A DNA stretch of 64,000 bases from Trogon surrucura (lineage: Eukaryota; Chordata; Aves; Trogoniformes; Trogonidae), in contig CM036617.1 in assembly GCA_020746105.1 (NCBI GenBank), forward strand, positions 38,965,898 through 39,029,897. The letters are read 5' to 3'. Below are positions 24,601 to 38,220 of this stretch, one piece after another (positions within the stretch are counted from its first letter, which is position 1; each line of letters begins with the position of its first letter). Below the pieces are notes generated by a model. It was given only the letters and a program-made list of their open reading frames with translations, was not told the DNA's origin and searched no databases. The position numbers were made by a program, and so were the translations under genes.

Positions 24601-27427
24601 CAAATATGACAAAAAAAAATCAGAAAGACTATATTGCCATGCACTTTTATTTTTTAAAACAGGTTTTTATTACAGGACATCGAGCTTTTGCTGCTGCAAT
24701 GCACCTTGAAGTCTACAAAGTTTCAGAATAATCAGCGAATGTATCTTGCTACTGTGCAAAAATTTGACGTACCTTTTTCCACTGCCTTGCACCCTTCAGT
24801 ACCAGTTACCTGCATTTTTGCAAAGCAACAGTAACCAAATTTTAAATTGGCACTATTCTTTCTGAAAGCGTTTAAAAAATGAAAACACATCTAGCAAGGA
24901 GAAGAGCAGAATCTAGATCATATGAAGCAAGAGCTGAGCACAGTGCTTCGTCTTCTGATATACAGTTTAATGGATAATTTAGGTTCCTCTCTTGCTTGCA
25001 TGTTCTCAGCAAAAAAGAATTTAGTGTATGCAGACTGGCAAAGAGATATTACATAAGTTCATTTAACGTAGTTTTGCTATTATTAGTGCCGAAATTAATG
25101 AAATCCTTAATTTTATTATGTCTGTCTTAATGGCTTGATTTATTTGAAAAAAATAAAATCTAAAATATGCTAAAAAACTTTTACCTAAACCGGTTTCCTA
25201 GATTTTGCAATGCTTTTCTCATTTCTAATTGTGTCTTATGTATGTTTTTGGCTGCTGACTTTTCCATCCAGGCCACTAAAGGTGTTTTAAAGAATCTGCC
25301 TTGCTCCAATGTTCATGACAGAGCCAATTTGTTGCAACAGATTTCAGCATTCTGTGCAGCAGCTATCAGAACAAAGCAAAACATAAGCGGTCTTAGAGAT
25401 ACTGTCTTAAAATCTGGCACATCCTCTCCTTAAGTATAACTCTGAATGTCATCCCTATTAATTCAAAGGTCCCTTCAAAGATCGACCTAGCTGAATTCTA
25501 CATTTTGCTGGTTTTATAATGAAACTCTTTGTACTCAAAACAGGTATTGTAACACAGCATTGTGCTGTCTGCTGTAATCCACTGTTACCTCAAAGAAATA
25601 TATAGAGAGATATATCAATATGTCAATTACCTTTAATTAAATGAATATCATCTCTTTAGAATCAGGTCTTTGCCAAAGTATGAAAAAAGTGTTGCAAGTT
25701 GGCTAGCCAACCCTTCATCAATTGGCTGATTGCTGACAGCTCAGTGGTACATGAATCAAGAGCCAGAATGTCATTTGCTAACATATTGGGAAAATTATTT
25801 CTGGCACCACACTGCACCTGCATGTTACAAGAAAATGCTTTTATATATCTCCACAACCAGTGCACTGATACCAACAGCACAAGTCTGGTTGTCAAGTCCT
25901 TTGTGCATGTCACTGCATTAATACACAGTGAAAAAAATAATTTGATTTCTCTAAATAAATTCTAATGAACAACAAAAAAAAAAAGAACAGCAAATCGATG
26001 TGTTTTCAAAGTAAGTAGATAGCGTTTACAAAAGACCTTAAGTATGTTAAAAGCTGAAAGTCACCACTGAAAGGAAAAAAAAAATAAGATCTCTGTACAT
26101 ATCTTCCTAGTGAAGGGAGGTCCTTGAATCCTAAGAGTGGCAAGGCTGAAGCCATATGTTTTAGCCTTTCTCTACTGAGTAGTTAGTTCAAGCCTTTCCT
26201 CCTCTCCCAGACATGCAAATGTCCCTTGACCTTTCTGGAACCCCATTCCTCGGCAGTGTATATGTCTGCAGAGCTATGAACTCTACCATGGGACCAAAGA
26301 GCAAGAAGCTGGGCACACTGGTATCTTTTGGATTGATTTAAATTGAGTACCTAAGTGAGAACCTATGGGTAGAATTCAGAGCAAGTGATATCACCTGTGT
26401 AACTTTAGGGCTTGCCACAATCATTTCTGCAAATCTTCATACCATACTACAAAGTATGCAACACATTCTCAGACCGATGCTGCAAAATTAGATTCTAGTG
26501 CGCCATTATACCTTAGACCATGCACAAAACCCCAGGAAGACCAGTGACAAGTGATAGGCAGTCTGGATTTGGCTGATCTATCCAGGAGAGAGCCAGTCTT
26601 GAAGACAAGCGTAGAAGAAAAAATATTTTGCTCTATTTAGTCCGTGGGACAAGACATCATTTCTTGGAGCATATACCTAAAGAAACCAGTGAGTTCTACA
26701 TATTCCTTTTGAAGAGGAGAGGCAGCTATTTTCTCTGAAAAGATGCAAGACTGTTGATTCTAGATGGACGTAGGCTCCTCCTTGCAACTCTGTGTTATAC
26801 ATCTGTGCTTTGGTAAGGAGGACACAGTGAAGGCATTTCTAGTGTTTCACAGTCGGTGGGTCTAAATTGCTCCTGACTCCCTGTATTCATTGCTGGCATA
26901 TGAAGTGCATGTGAAGTCTGGAAATTGCTCTGAATTATAAGAGCTAGGGGTTTTTACTTGATACAGGCTTAAGGTTCATTTTGAACTAGACCCAAAAGTT
27001 ATAGTAATTTTTGAAAATAGTCTTCAAGGCTGGCAATCAGTGTCTTCAAGTGTTTTCATATGGTTTGTTTTTTGTAGTACTGATCAGATTATTAGAAAAT
27101 TAAGATTATTATAGAGCTGCTGAAAATGGTGTTTCCTAAGATGAAAGCTTATAAAAAGGTACCGTTCATCTGCTGTGGTTCAGTTGAAAATGCTAAACTT
27201 TGTTAGCATAATGTCACCATCCATATTCTTGACCAATACTATGTTAGCTGGAGTTACAGAAATACTGAAAAGTGCTCCAAGGACTGCCATTATAAAAACT
27301 TATTTTGCATTCAAAGACCTATAAGGAAAACATTTTTTGAGTGTTTTCTATTATTTCAGATTATTTCTATATCAGGTATCAAATTTTGGCCCACTGATCA
27401 TTTACGTTAGTAAGTTGTGAACAACTG
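21681..27427. other. Unique AT-rich non-coding stretch
   Basis: No gene or interspersed repeat recognised over about 5.7 kb, apart from a small tandem repeat at 22064-22140. Segments at 24670-24880 and 25180-25440 are less AT-rich and may be conserved non-coding DNA. The 88-codon ORF at 25167-25433 follows a CCATCCAG acceptor-like site but has no recognisable domain. Confidence 0.55.
22064..22140. repeat. Tandem repeat, 28-29 bp unit, 2.7 copies
   Basis: Units start CACTATAATGTATATGGGTA at 22064, CACTACAATGTGTATGGGTA at 22092 and CACTATAATGTATGTGGGTA at 22121. The first two continue with (T)TGTATGTA-like sequence and the third is partial. Confidence 0.93.
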
Positions 27428-28219
27428 TGTTGCAGGTTAGGCTGGGCTGGACACTAAATGCGGACAGACACTCTCTAACTCTCTCTTCCCCCAAAAAAAC
27501 GGGAAGGAAAAGGGAATGAGGCAGAGAGACTTATGGGTTAGAAAACAAAAACTTAAACAGCTTTAATGGAACAATGATGGAAATAATAGTGAAATGAGAA
27601 AAATAAAGAACTATATACAACTATATATAAACCCGATACCCAACCTGACTCCTGCCCTGATAGCAATCACCACTGGTGCTGCAGAGCAGGAGGCACTGGG
27701 GAAGCCCCAGACTCAGTGGCAATGGGGAGCTGGATACAGGGAGCTGGATTCGGGAACTCAAGATCCCAACCAAAAACAAGAGATCAGACAGAGTCTTCCC
27801 TGGACACTGGCCATTGCAGAAAAAGGTAGAAACTCTTGTGATCACTCAGTTTATACTGAATATGACGTATATGGGATGGAATACTCTTGTTGGTCACCTG
27901 TCCTGTCTATTACCCCCTGGAGGTGCAACCTTTTACTTCCTTGTGCCCCCCTCTTACTACCCAGCACCCTCAGTGTGGCACACAAGAGCCAGCAGTGGCC
28001 TTGGTCACTATAGGAATAAGTATCAGCAAGAGCCTTTCTGCATCCCAGTCCCAGGCAGTAACTGTAAACATCAGGTGTTACTGCTACCAGTAGCACACAT
28101 TGGGTGAAAAAAAAACCCCATGCTGCTAACTTCAGAAAACGCAGCCTTTTAGAAAAGACTAAACTGGAAAGTTAAAAATCACTGAAGAGAATTGTTTTCT
28201 TTTAGCTCAAACCAGGACA
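27428..28219 (-). mobile_element. Solo LTR of an ERVL-like element (copy 1 of a family seen twice)
   Basis: On the minus strand it begins TGTCCTGGTTTGAGCTAAAAG and ends CCCAGCCTAACCTGCAACA, so it is bounded by TG...CA. The same 0.8-kb sequence occurs at 40083-40865, matching along its whole length. An ATTAAA signal lies near the 3' end (27562-27567 on the + strand as TTTAAT). The flanks AACTG and TAATG are not a clean target duplication. The 139- and 143-codon ORFs across it are antisense readings of the LTR, not genes. Confidence 0.82.
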
Positions 28220-29739
28220 TAATGAAACACTGAAAATGCCGTGACACTTTCCATTACCAATTTCTGAACAAATATTATTATAAAGACAGATAAGAACAGT
28301 TTTCTAAAGATTTTGTGATTTTCCAAGTAACATATAACAACTTAGTGCAACAAAAAAAAAAATTTTCATTCTTCCTTAGTTCAAATATAAGTTATCTTAA
28401 TCAAGTTTCTCTTGGAAATAACTTAAGGAAATTTAAATTAGGGCCATCTGATCTCTGCATGATATGAGAAAACTGATTGGACCAAGTGAAGATATTGGCA
28501 TTAGAGGTGTCTGTGTCTGAGTTATGCAATATTGCACATATAATCAATACAGATTGATAAGCATTTCTTGAGTATGATACATTTGCTGTCAGATCAGATG
28601 GATGACATCTTTGAAAGTGCCTCAATCTTTCCGGTGATAATAAACAGAGCCTAAGATAATCATGTATCTGAATCTAGTTAAAATACAAAAGACTGCATTT
28701 TAGACATCTCAGAATAATTGGGTTTTTAATCATCCATTGGAGATCCAAAAAATCCTTTTATGATTACTACACTACATACAGCCTAATTTAATTTCAAAAT
28801 TCTTTTAAAGACATACCGTATTAAAAAAAAAAAGTTACAAATACGCATTTATTTTTAAACAGAAGCGGACTGGTACAAGATAAAATCTTTAGGAGAAGTT
28901 TGTAGTACATTCAATACTTGCATGATGACTGGTGCTAATACTACTTGAGACCAATTTTTTTTCATCTACACAAGAAGTCATGCTGAGCTAAGATAGAACA
29001 AATGTCTTTATTCTCCTGCACTTTAGGTCTGTTCCATAGAAAATATGTTCAGGAAAGTGTTAGGGATTTCAATATTCTAAATAATTAACACATCTCATAA
29101 ATCATTTCACATGGTTTGATCATGAATTTATTTCATAAAATAAAATGAAGTTTTACTTTGAAAAATTTGAAATTCTCATCTCTGAAATCTCCAGACTTTC
29201 AACAAGTTTCCAAGTTTCTCATAACTCCTATGCCAATGATTGAAAAAGCCAGTCACATCAGCACAAATGGAAAAATAGACATGTTCCATTTAATAAAATA
29301 AAATGTAAGAACAATGCTTCCTAACAGCCATAATTCAATGATTTTTCATCACTCCTAGCTTACGCTATGTGTGATGATAACTATTTGAAGTCTTTGTGCC
29401 TCACTTCCAATAGGCTCTGAGCCATCAATTACACTAGTTCACAGGAGACTAGAATTTGGACTGTCCTATGTCCTCTCCGTTCAGTCTATGTAAAATGTCC
29501 TTAATGGACTGGAAAGAGCTAAACGGCAAAAACACACTCTAGTATTTCGTTTCCTATTTGGAAGGAAGTGAGTAACCCCAAGAGACAAGCAGGTAATTCA
29601 TAGTTAAACATTTTCCTTTGATCTGTATATCGCTTTTTCTATTTCAAGCTAATTTGATTAAGTACGCACAAAGGGGGAGCCAAAGGAGAAAGGTTGTTCT
29701 TCAGGCAGTCAGCCAGGAAACACAGTAGCAGAGACCTAA

Positions 29740-29760
29740 TTTATTATTATTATTATTATT
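29740..29760. repeat. (TTA)n microsatellite
   Basis: About seven uninterrupted TTA units followed directly by GATCGATC. Confidence 0.93.
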
Positions 29761-32700
29761 GATCGATCTCCAAGTGATACACATAATTGACTCAAAATAA
29801 CAGAGGAGCTGAATTAAATCTGAAACATCTGAGCATACTTAATGTGGGATTTTCCAGTGGTAAGAGCATGCATATTTTCGACTACTTTCAATACCACAGA
29901 AAATGTAGGTAAAATTGTATTTATGGCTTCACAAGTTATTTTGTGTCAGCTGAACTTCAATAACTGACAATATGGACGCTGTTACCCCACTGCAAATATG
30001 AAGAAAAATGCTCTAGCTTATGTCCTCTCTCGTTAAGACTTAAGCAAATGCATTTCATATTACATTTCCTGTCAGTTACACAGTCGAAGTACAAAGTAAT
30101 TACCTACATCCGATTTAGTCATCTAGATGCCTTTTATAAAACACAGCGAGAAATGGCAGCTGTATGGAGTGATTCATCTCATTTTAAAGTAGACAGCTAA
30201 AATACATCAGAAGAAATATGACTTGAAAGTACTTATTTCTTTTTTACTAGATAGCTTACCAGTTTAGATGCAGACATCTAACCAAATTTGCACGAGACAA
30301 ACTCAGCCACAGTTACAACAACTCAGCTCACACACGACAATTCATCTCTGGTAATAATTCATTTATGTGTTTGAGCTGCAAAAAGTTTTTCTATATAAAG
30401 AAAAAGAAATGTACTGTTGGCTCAAAGTATTTGCTGTCTATATACACACCACATTCTCCTGTTTGCCCCAAGCGTGAAAATGTAAAAACATGATGAACCA
30501 TGGGCTAGAGAACTGCCACTCATTTCAGTCCTTCTGGTGCTCCAAGGAGATGCAGGTCTATGTCCTCCATAGTAGCCGAGACCTGTGGGCAGAAGAAGAC
30601 CCCAGTTGTAGCTGTGTAAATCGTAAAGTTCAGAATCCACACTGATCTTAACTCCTCCGTCAAAAATTTCCAACGTTTGCTCATTCTTCAAATCTCTGTG
30701 CTAGTATAGAAATATTTAATATTTACTTGATGGGCTAACCTCACACAAAAAAACCCCACAGACTTCTCTGATCCAAAATATTAATATGGATAGTATCTAG
30801 ACTAACATTTTTCTCAAGTCAACTACTAATGAATTTACATCAGTTAAAGAAGGGATATGAACTAACCATTGCAAGAAAGTGAAAACATTTTATGCTACAT
30901 ACATAATATCTATAAACTGCTCTAGTCTATGTAACTTAGAAATTATTGAAGGTTTTTAAAAATAATATAAATAGTATATAGTTTATCTCAAAAACTAAAA
31001 TAGTTCCTTCACTGTCAAACAAAAATTGCTGTCGACGTCTTGTCTATGATTAACGGTATTTAGCAAAAATACTGCTGAGATACAATATGCTTTGCAGGGT
31101 GGATCCTGGATCTTAGTTACTTAGGAAATTATCTGCTAATTACTGTTCTTCATCTGAATTCATAACAGCACCACTGTAGCAACAGTTAAGTTGTATTTAA
31201 GGATGCACTTCATTAAAATCCCATGTTTTCAGATGCTTATAACTTTATATAAATTATCTCCTCATAAAGTTATTCTCAGCCCAAAGAAGGCATTTTGGAA
31301 CAGTCTGACACAACACCATTTGACTGCTTAGGATTTGCATGCTCAAAAATGTGTTATTTCTTTTGCCTGCTCTTTGATGACACATTAACATACTTGTCAA
31401 CTTATGGTACTCAAAACTCCCCAGGTTTTTTAAGGCACCAGCTTGCAGCTCTCAACAAGTAGAACTGCTTCTGACACATTTGGGAAAATGCTTAGAAATT
31501 ACACAGGTTTAAGTGTTGCTCAATTAGGGAAAGGTCAACGATACTCGAAACTGCCCAAAAGGAGCACTGAAACTGAAGAAACTATCAAGGCTTGTTACAT
31601 TTTCCAGTCAGTTAAAAAGGAACCAGTCCACTGACATGGAAAATCCTGCTTCTGCCTTTTTCCCTCTCAGAACAAAGTAGACATGAATTTGTTTATACTG
31701 GCTGGAAAAAATATTTACCTGTCCTAAATAATTATTATCCTGTAAGGATACTACGGTTAAGCAGGTGACCATGCGTATCAACGTCTGACACTTGGCAACA
31801 GCTCAGTGGGCTTGAGCCTGGGCATTTCGCAGTGAAATATGGGTCTAGACATCTAGCTGCTATAGTCATGTGATCCTCAGTCTAACGGTTTAGTGACAGT
31901 GTCAAGGTAATTAAGCACCTCAGAAAAACAGCTGTAGAATCCGATCCAGCCTCCTGAATAACGCCAATGAGGCATGGGCTGTCACCTTCTCACATTTGCT
32001 CAACAGGAAACTAAAAACATTGATGTCAGAGTCACTGGGAATTTGCAGATGTAGGAAAAAAAAAAAATAACGAAAAAAGGAAAACAAAACACACAATGAC
32101 ACCAAAACCCATCCTTGGTATGATTTGGGCTTCCAGCACTTACTGAATCTTCACAAAAATGAAGCCATATATACCACAACGAGAAAGGATGGTCACAAAC
32201 AGAGGTAGTAACACAAGAGGTATCTTCCCAGTCTTATGAGTCTGTCACTCCAAGTGACATATACTGTGAAGTAATAAGCAACACTTTCTCCAGATCCCAG
32301 AAAAGAGGGAGATAAATGGCACTGAGTTGGCTGTGTTTCCCCAAAATGTCTCAGACAACTACAGCCACAGCAGGCTGAGCAGCTGAGCCCTCAGGGACTG
32401 GGCTCAGAGTCTCAGACAGAAAGGAAAGATTTATTGCCATCTGGTAACAATGATTCCGATGTCTCGGAGAGACCCACTGGGCTATGCAGCAGCACCTAGC
32501 AATTCTAAAACTAGAGGGACATAATCAGGTAGCTTAATTACCGGTGTGCTTATAAAGTTGGAAATTCTACATTATATTTATGTTGTTACTACAGTTGCTT
32601 TTGATGGGGAAAGAAGGATGTGAGAACCTGAAACTTAAAGAGGCTAAGATGAGCCAAGCCAAAGCAGTCTCTGTCATCTGCTGTCTTGTTATATTATTCA

Positions 32701-35540
32701 GGGACTCCTGTTCTACAGTATGGATCACCTAGGACTCAGATGCTGAATGTAACAACCTTCTATCATGCTGCTTGGCACTGAGTGACTGCTGAAAAACACA
32801 GCAACCTTGGTGGTTGACAACCTCTATATATTCACAGGACAGCTACAGCATGAACAGCTTATACTACAAGTTCCTCCGCTCTGCCTTTGCCAAAACATCA
32901 CTCTGCTCCTAAGCTTCTCACAGGTACACAGAAATATTGGAAATTCAATTTAAAGTACTCTACAGGCTGCTAATTATTAATAACGATGGCAGCAGCAATC
33001 TGAGAGAGAAGAATACTCTCTTGTATTTTGACAGAGCGTGACAGGGCAGAGAGATAAATGTTCAGTTGATGCTTGCAATGATAACCTCTTGGCAAAACCA
33101 GAAAACGTTGCTGAGCAAATAGGGTTGTTAGCCACACACTGGTTATACACAACTCAAAAGAGGTAACAAAAGAAGAAGCTGACTTCCAAGCCATGAGCTT
33201 TTGTAGTTTCTCCATCAAGAGCAGATACAAATACAAAATATTTTATTAGTTTTCACTGGAAATTGGCACTTGAAATTTAAAACTAACAGGAAATCTGAAA
33301 TTCATTGTGGAAATTTGGTGTCTTTCTGCCATTTTTATTCTAAAACTTATTGGTCAATCATTGTATGAAATTTTCCACACTTCTTGAATGATTCAACTCT
33401 TTACGGAGAACATTAAATTACTTTAAACATACTAATGTGATTCCAGTAGTACATTTTCTCTTGCTTAGCCATAGACTAACAGCATTGTAAGACATGAACA
33501 GCAGACCCAACTGAAATGTGGGTATATTGCTGTTGCAAAGTTATATGTTACATGACCAATGTATATCATATGTAAATGAATACATTCAATGACGGAAAGA
33601 TCTCTCTGTATTATAGCACTTTTCTCTTTTTCTTTTTTTTTTTAAATTTTCATTCTAAAAGGTGTGAACAAGAGATAGGAAGCTGAATTTAGTGTCTATA
33701 GAAAGCATTCCAGTATGTCAACCCAGCAGCAAAAGGAACAGTAAACAGCTATCAACAAAATAATCATTTAGGATTCTGCAGAGCATAAGACAATTACTCC
33801 TTTTGAGGTGAAATCCTCACTCTTTACTAAGCTGTTTTTTTTTTTCCCTAGACTCAGATGCAAATTCATTTTGTTCCAGAGAACGGCTTTCTTTTTTTTC
33901 ACTTTTTAACTCCAATGAACACAATTGCTATGTATACTAACCACATTTCTGTGTCAAGGGGCAGCGAAAATATGGAAGTATTGTGAAAGAGACAAAAAGA
34001 AAAACCTTGATTTGTCAGGGTGTTCTTGTCAACAAAGAACAAACATAAAGAATTCACATGAACATTAAAAAACTTAACCAAAAAAAGTATCACATGGAAT
34101 GGTATAGTTTAAAAGTTCTAAAAAGTGTCTCACAAGTACCTAACAGACAAAAAAGAAATTTTTTTTGCTTGTTTGTTAGGTTTTTTTGTTGAATTTTACA
34201 GCATAATATGAAGCCTAGGAACATGTTATAGTACTTTGTAGTAGAATTTAAGACTTAGTAAGTGTCTGTATTTTTCATAAAGCTATTGGATGAGGCTGTG
34301 CTTTCTGGGATAGCTTGCCATTGCTTGATAGCATTTTAAAAGCATACTGTGCTTGAACTATCAACACACAATATTGGTTAGTTTTATGCTTCACAAGTTA
34401 CTTTGTTATGTGCAATGGAATAATTACTATGAAGTTTGGTATTGTAGCAGTTTTGTTGCAGCTGTTTATTAGATGTGGAACTTCATTTTCAGCTTTTATT
34501 TCCTTTCTTTTCTGTCATCTCCCTGACATTCATAATGTACTGAGATTTAATTGGAAATTGGACCAGAAAATATAAAATAAAAATTTTGGTGACTTCAGTC
34601 ATTAAGGACTTTCCCTTGCTGGCATTTGAGTGGGGTTTGCTGCAGTGTGCTTATTTTTTTGTTTGTTTTGTGATAAAGGATGTTTATGTTTGAACGCATT
34701 TCAGGAAATAAAGTACTGGGCAAAAAGCAGTATCCAATGGGTTTTCCTTGCAATCATCTCAGAACACTTCATGATGGATACAAATGTGAATCACAAGAAA
34801 GAGTGAAAAAAAGCAGAATTTATTCTACATTTAAGAAAATAAAAATATTAAAATCAATTTTTAAGATGATTCAGAAGGGGAAAAAGGAACTTCAGCATGC
34901 CTGGAACTGCTGAGAAGGGATAACTACGGATCTTCAACAGATTTAGATATTTAATTGTGTTTGGCATACCTTGTGAGGTAAACAAAACAGATTTGACTAA
35001 AAAATATAGGTTATGATTAAAATAATTTTCAGCTTTTTTCCTCTTTCTTGCTCATTTTTAAATTTTTTGGTTATTGATTTCCCCTCTGATTTTAGTTGTT
35101 GCAAGTTCCAATTTTACAGTAACAGTTTTTACCCACAACATATTCAAAACAACCCGAACTGGAACACTTCAGGCCCTGGAACTCCAGCTTCTTTGTTCCC
35201 TAGTGAGAGTCTTTGAGAAATATAAATTAAAATTAGTTTCAGTGCATTGAATTAATTATTCCATTTATTGGTTATTATCTTGCTTTGTGGTTTTACGTGC
35301 CTCTGAACTGTAGATGGATTTAGAAAAGAAGAAGAGAGAATCAACTAATTAATCTTAGGCTTCCAAAAGAGACAAAAAGGTTTGAAAGATGGGAAGACAG
35401 CAAAGTAAAAACTTGATTAAACTAATAATAATAATAAAAAAAGACCACCAAAACATGAAAAATCTTTCAAAGACTACATAGCTGTATGAAATATAAATTT
35501 AATTCATGCTTGTGCACTGCAATTAACCAGCATATATGGG

Positions 35541-35555
35541 TATATATATATATAT
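35541..35555. repeat. Short (TA)n run
   Basis: TATATATATATATAT preceded by CATATATGGG and followed by GAAAATATATAG. Confidence 0.9.
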
Positions 35556-36283
35556 GAAAATATATAGTATTTACAGAAATTTCATGTTTCTATGGCACTA
35601 CAGAGATTATGAATAAAATATTTAATTCAGGACATTGCAATCATATTTGCTAAATTGTTTCACTGACTTTATTCTATACTCATGTTGGTTGCAGAGTATG
35701 CACAATCACTGCCAAAAGAACCCAAATCACCATTTACCAGTCACAGAAGAAAAACAGTTCTGTAGTAGGTGCTATTCAAAACAGGCACCAGGGACAAAAA
35801 TTTACAGTTCACACGTATTGTGAGGATAAGTCTTAGACTCAACTAGTACATGCCATGTGTCTAAAATGAAGTGTGGCAAATAATGATCTAGCAGAGATTT
35901 TTGGTAATTGCTCTGTACAAAGTAACACCAAGCTAGGTACGAGACACACTGCTTTGACAAGTGGCATAGCGGACAAAAAATAAAACCAACCACAAGTCTG
36001 TCAAAAGGAACCAGGCCACATTGGCACTGTCAAATTGCATCTTGCCTTTGCGTGTTACACCTGCTGAACCTTAATATTACTGGGTATGGGATGAAGCTGG
36101 CCATGGATTTTGCAATGCACATCACGTGATGGTGCACATTGTAGACTTACCAACCTGGCACTCTGTCACAGACATCTCTTCCCATTTCACAGTGAGGATG
36201 TACCATGGAAAAAGCTTCTTCTTAGACCAATGTCTGTACTGGTTCTGTTCTAGGTCATATACGTAAATCTCTACCTGCTATCG

Positions 36284-36331
36284 CATTTTATTTTATTTTA
36301 TTTTATTTTATTTTATTTTATTTTATTTTAT
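36284..36331. repeat. (ATTTT)n pentanucleotide microsatellite
   Basis: About nine perfect ATTTT units. They lie just upstream of a short sense CR1 3' end at 36346-36411. Confidence 0.95.
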
Positions 36332-36345
36332 CACATATTTTACAT

Positions 36346-36411
36346 CTTGGATTAGATGAACTGTACGGTCCCTTCCAACCTAGGCGATTCTATGATTCTA
36401 TGATTCTATGA
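36346..36411 (+). repeat. CR1 LINE 3'-terminal fragment, sense
   Basis: Only the last 65 bp or so of a CR1 copy: GGATTAGATGAACTGTACGGTCCCTTCCAACC followed by three ATTCTATG units. It is a very short 5'-truncated insertion. Confidence 0.9.
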
Positions 36412-36506
36412 TCAGAAGCAAGGTACCTATATTACCATCTCACCTAAAATACAAAATGAACTTACAGAATTGCTTTTAATAAGATGTTTTTTCCTTGTAT
36501 TTACAG

Positions 36507-36571
36507 GCAGAAGATATTTACCTTTGGTTAAATTATATTGGTTTAAATGGAAAAGATGCCAATGTCTCCAG
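36507..36571 (+). CDS. Weak candidate exon, 65 bp
   Basis: Acceptor TTTTTTCCTTGTATTTACAG and donor CCAG|GTACTT flank a 65-bp segment. The frame beginning at its first base is open and reads AEDIYLWLNYIGLNGKDANV. Entry phase would be 0 and exit phase 2, compatible with the weak segment at 4618-4702 before it and with that at 57314 after it. Another frame is open too. No family recognised, and splice-like pairs around short open frames are expected by chance in 64 kb. Confidence 0.2.
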
Positions 36572-37496
36572 GTACTTAAAGACACAATGATTTATGCAAA
36601 ATAATGGTAATTTCAATATCATATATACATTATGCCTAAAATTAAAATATGCCTGCAAGATTTTACTAAGAGGACACATTTCATGGTTTGAAGCCTTCTT
36701 ATATTCTTTCCAATTTTGTAGGAGAGCTGTCAATAAACCCTTTTGGAAATGCTATTTATTTTTTTTTACAGTTTATTCTTTAAACTAATTTGCAATTTAC
36801 ATTTATTTAAAGAGATCTAAGATCCAGCAAAAGTGTGGTCTGGCAAGGGTCTGTGCTGAATTAATAAAAATGTCCAGAATTGACCTTTTCCTAAAATATT
36901 CAAAACCTAACCCCCTGGTTAGTGAGATATTTAAGCACAAACAAACAAATATGCGTCTAGGTGATGTGGCACTTTGACTACAGTAATTTAGTGAGATGAG
37001 ATTTAATGAAGACCAAGATAATACTCAGTACAAATATAAACAAGAAAGCTTCTCTACTAAATCATAAAGGAAACGATTTAGGAGCTGGCAAGAGGGTAAT
37101 TGTAAATAAATCAGATGAACTCCCAGTACAATGCCTTTTGAAAAATTCCACTCTGGAATTTATATACATATGACACTATTGTAGAGCAGAAGAAATCATT
37201 CTTGAGATTCTCCTTTGTTATTCTCCTGTAAGTACTTCAGCACAAAGAACTAGCTGTACTCACAAGTGACAATCTGTAAAATTATTGTATGTATCCATCT
37301 CCATTCCGGGAGTAGTTTCTAGTGTTAATTTCCACATAGTAGGGGAAAATGTATGTATGTAAGTTTACAGAATTGCCTCTTTCCAGTATGAAACTCAGGC
37401 TTCAGAAATGCTTTTGGATAGTTGTGGGGTTTTTTTCAACTTAGACAGATTAAAACCAGTGTAGCTGGTTTTTGACAGCCTTTGGCTAGAACTTTG

Positions 37497-37544
37497 AAGT
37501 GAGGTTACACTAAAGTGAGATTACACTGAAGTGAGGTTATATTT
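37497..37544. repeat. Tandem repeat, 16 bp x 3
   Basis: Three adjacent 16-mers, AAGTGAGGTTACACTA, AAGTGAGATTACACTG and AAGTGAGGTTATATTT. Confidence 0.95.
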
Positions 37545-38180
37545 GAATGCAAATTAAAATAGTGCAACTAGGGTAACATTTTCATGCACTGTTAGGGCTG
37601 CATAATCCTCTCTCTCTTGTGGTCTTCTACCTGAAATCAGACGAAACAGGAGAAACAAGCAGTATTTCTGCCCACTGCTTAAGAGCAATTTTTTAAAAAG
37701 TCATAATAAAGGAAAACACATACTTTCCATAAAGAGTGGCCAAATTAAAAAAAAAAAAACAAAACCAAAAACCAACAAATAAAACAGGGGACATCAGTCA
37801 CACTAGTATGTTGTCAAACCAATCTGCTGCCCCAAGGTGCTTTCCGGAGCACATTTCCCATCTATTAGTTGGGGTTGAATGACCGTTCCTCTGGGCAGAC
37901 TTAAAAATGTAAACACATTTTCCCAAAATCTTCTATTCCTCCTATTGTTGGATCATCACTTTTCATGATTTTTTTTTAATCTTTATGTTTCCTGTAGTGA
38001 TCCTTAATAGTCATTTTTCCTCAGTTCCTGGGATCAGTCACTCTCTCCTACTCTAAGTGCAGAGATTTCTACAGTTTTCTTTTTAGATGCCCTGCCTACA
38101 GGACAGTCCAGCCTGTAGGAAAAACACCTCCAATAAATTACCTAAGGGTAATTCAGTTGTTCTGTTTTATATGCTTATTT

Positions 38181-38220
38181 GTAATGAAATTTAATGAAAT
38201 GTAACGAAATGTAATGAAAT
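38181..38220. repeat. Tandem repeat, 10 bp x 4
   Basis: Four exact-length decamers: GTAATGAAAT, TTAATGAAAT, GTAACGAAAT, GTAATGAAAT. Confidence 0.95.

Larger units (their letters stand above)
28220..36283. other. Unique AT-rich non-coding stretch
   Basis: About 8 kb without a recognised gene or interspersed repeat. It includes small TTA and TA runs listed separately. ORFs are at most about 90 codons and show no family features. Confidence 0.6.

Noticed and set aside
25167..25433. 88-codon + strand ORF behind an acceptor-like TTTTCCATCCAG
   Set aside because: No donor or domain seen, and it ends in ordinary AT-rich sequence. It may be conserved non-coding DNA rather than coding.
27594..28107. 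139- and 143-codon ORFs, partly conserved with the 141-codon ORF at 40375-40800
   Set aside because: The similarity is explained by both being copies of the same LTR. The frames are antisense to the LTR and differ in length and frame usage, with no retroviral motif.
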